A DNA stretch of 64,000 bases from Tetragonia tetragonoides (taxonomy: Eukaryota; Streptophyta; Magnoliopsida; Caryophyllales; Aizoaceae): positions 21,461,001 to 21,525,000 of the forward strand of contig CM076146.1 in the NCBI GenBank assembly GCA_038025085.1, read 5' to 3'. The notes under the pieces were generated by a model that saw only the letters and a program-made list of their open reading frames with translations, was not told the DNA's origin and made no database searches. Shown here piece after piece: positions 63,801 to 64,000 of this stretch. The translations under genes and the position numbers were made by a program. How positions within the stretch are numbered: position 1 is the stretch's first letter; each line of letters opens with the position of its first letter.

Positions 63801-64000
63801 TTTAAAAGCTCGTACGAGTAGGGTGAAAGAGATTTGAGTTCTTTTGTGTTGTATATTAAGAGAAAGCATCCAAATACTTTATTTGCATTCATTTGAGTGT
63901 GAAACTACACCGAGGATGTTTACAAGTACGAACAAGCTTCAACTCAAGCTTTTGAATGTATTTACGCGTTTTAAAAGCTCATACGAGTAGGGTGAAAGAG
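60842..64000 (+). repeat. 3,537-bp tandem duplication, unit 2 (cut by window edge)
   Basis: Second unit, of which 3,159 bp are visible. The match is still running at 64000, so the duplication, or a longer series of such units, continues to the right. Confidence 0.92.

Larger units (their letters stand above)
1..64000 (+). repeat. Tandem satellite array, ~168-bp monomer, about 380 head-to-tail copies
   Basis: Every part of the window is the same monomer. Successive ACGCG landmarks fall at 1, 170, 339, 508, 677, 841, 1005, 1173, 1342, 1511, 1679, 1847, 2015, 2184, 2353, 2522 and 2691, spaced 164-169 bp, and the pattern runs unbroken to 64000. All copies are in one orientation and none is inverted. 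The sequence is AT-rich. There is no flanking unique DNA at either edge, so the array is larger than the window. Monomers of 150-180 bp in megabase arrays are typical of centromeric satellites in many plants and animals; that this one is centromeric is inference. I do not recognise it as a named family. There are no gaps over 300 bases holding anything else. Confidence 0.98.

Noticed and set aside
1..64000. CRISPR array
   Set aside because: There are no short repeats with unique spacers; the whole 168 bp repeats and the variable positions are spread through it.
1..64000. CENP-B box
   Set aside because: I looked for TTCG followed at the right distance by CGGG on both strands. The nearest thing, TTTACGGGATTT near 24034, 43231 and 56390, lacks the TTCG half.
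1..64000. Telomere repeats, rDNA or tRNA genes
   Set aside because: No TTTAGGG-type tracts and no conserved rRNA or tRNA motifs. GTAGGGTG in each monomer is a single short word, not a telomeric tract.
1..64000. Assembly collapse or artefact for the whole window
   Set aside because: Monomers differ in patterned ways and most block copies are diverged, which random duplication by an assembler would not give. The near-identical 3,537-bp pair at the right edge is the only place where I keep this doubt.

Overview
The whole 64,000-base window is one uninterrupted satellite-DNA array. A monomer of about 168-169 bp repeats head-to-tail, always in the same orientation, roughly 380 times. It is AT-rich and carries recurrent landmarks: ACGCG, TTTTAAAA, CCTAGG and a pair of HindIII sites (AAGCTT). 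I see no protein-coding gene, RNA gene, transposon, CRISPR array or unique-sequence island. The open frames in the window are at most 109 codons, are the same few peptides repeated, and nearly all begin at TTG. They are by-products of the repeat.

The organism is a eukaryote. The monomer length (nucleosome scale), the very long homogeneous array and the higher-order structure fit a centromeric or pericentromeric satellite, with a flowering plant as my best guess. I do not recognise the monomer as a named family and cannot place a species from sequence alone.

The monomers fall into a small set of diagnostic types. Type A is the ACGCGTTTTAAAAGCTC form. Type B is the ACGCGATTTAACAGCTC form. C1 and C2 carry AAAATATCC followed by ...CCAG(G/T)GTTG. 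D carries TTTGATTTC and CCCAAATG. D' carries CTCGTACGAG and CGACTCCG. G carries GAGGTTTGAG and AAGACAAAGC. F carries GTATAGTTAGAG. From about 12 kb onward these recur in a fixed order, F-C2-D-D'-G-B-A', which I read as an irregular higher-order repeat. Full or partial copies of it are spaced at whole numbers of monomers (7, 14, 15, 16, 18, 19, 20, 22, 23, 26, 28, 36).

Layout. 1-12 kb: the module is absent; C1 monomers and 5-bp-deleted short monomers are typical, and blocks are shared at offsets of 3,024, 4,363 and 7,387 bp. 12-20 kb: mixed zone with C1 and C2 and a 3,870-bp duplication. 20-29 kb: module-rich, with runs of consecutive B monomers. 29-34.4 kb: a very recent 2,695-bp tandem duplication. 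36-43 kb is copied again at 47.6-56 kb with gain or loss of whole monomers. 52-55.7 kb: a 1,855-bp (11-monomer) tandem duplication. 57.3 kb to the right edge: a 3,537-bp (21-monomer) tandem duplication in which I noticed no difference. The freshest duplications are therefore in the middle and right, and the array continues past both edges.

Nothing here acts as a gene set. The interest lies in the array's architecture: nested duplications, monomer chimeras at crossover junctions, short dyad symmetries in each monomer and signs of CpG decay. All identity statements come from reading by eye. Block edges are approximate unless monomer starts are given.
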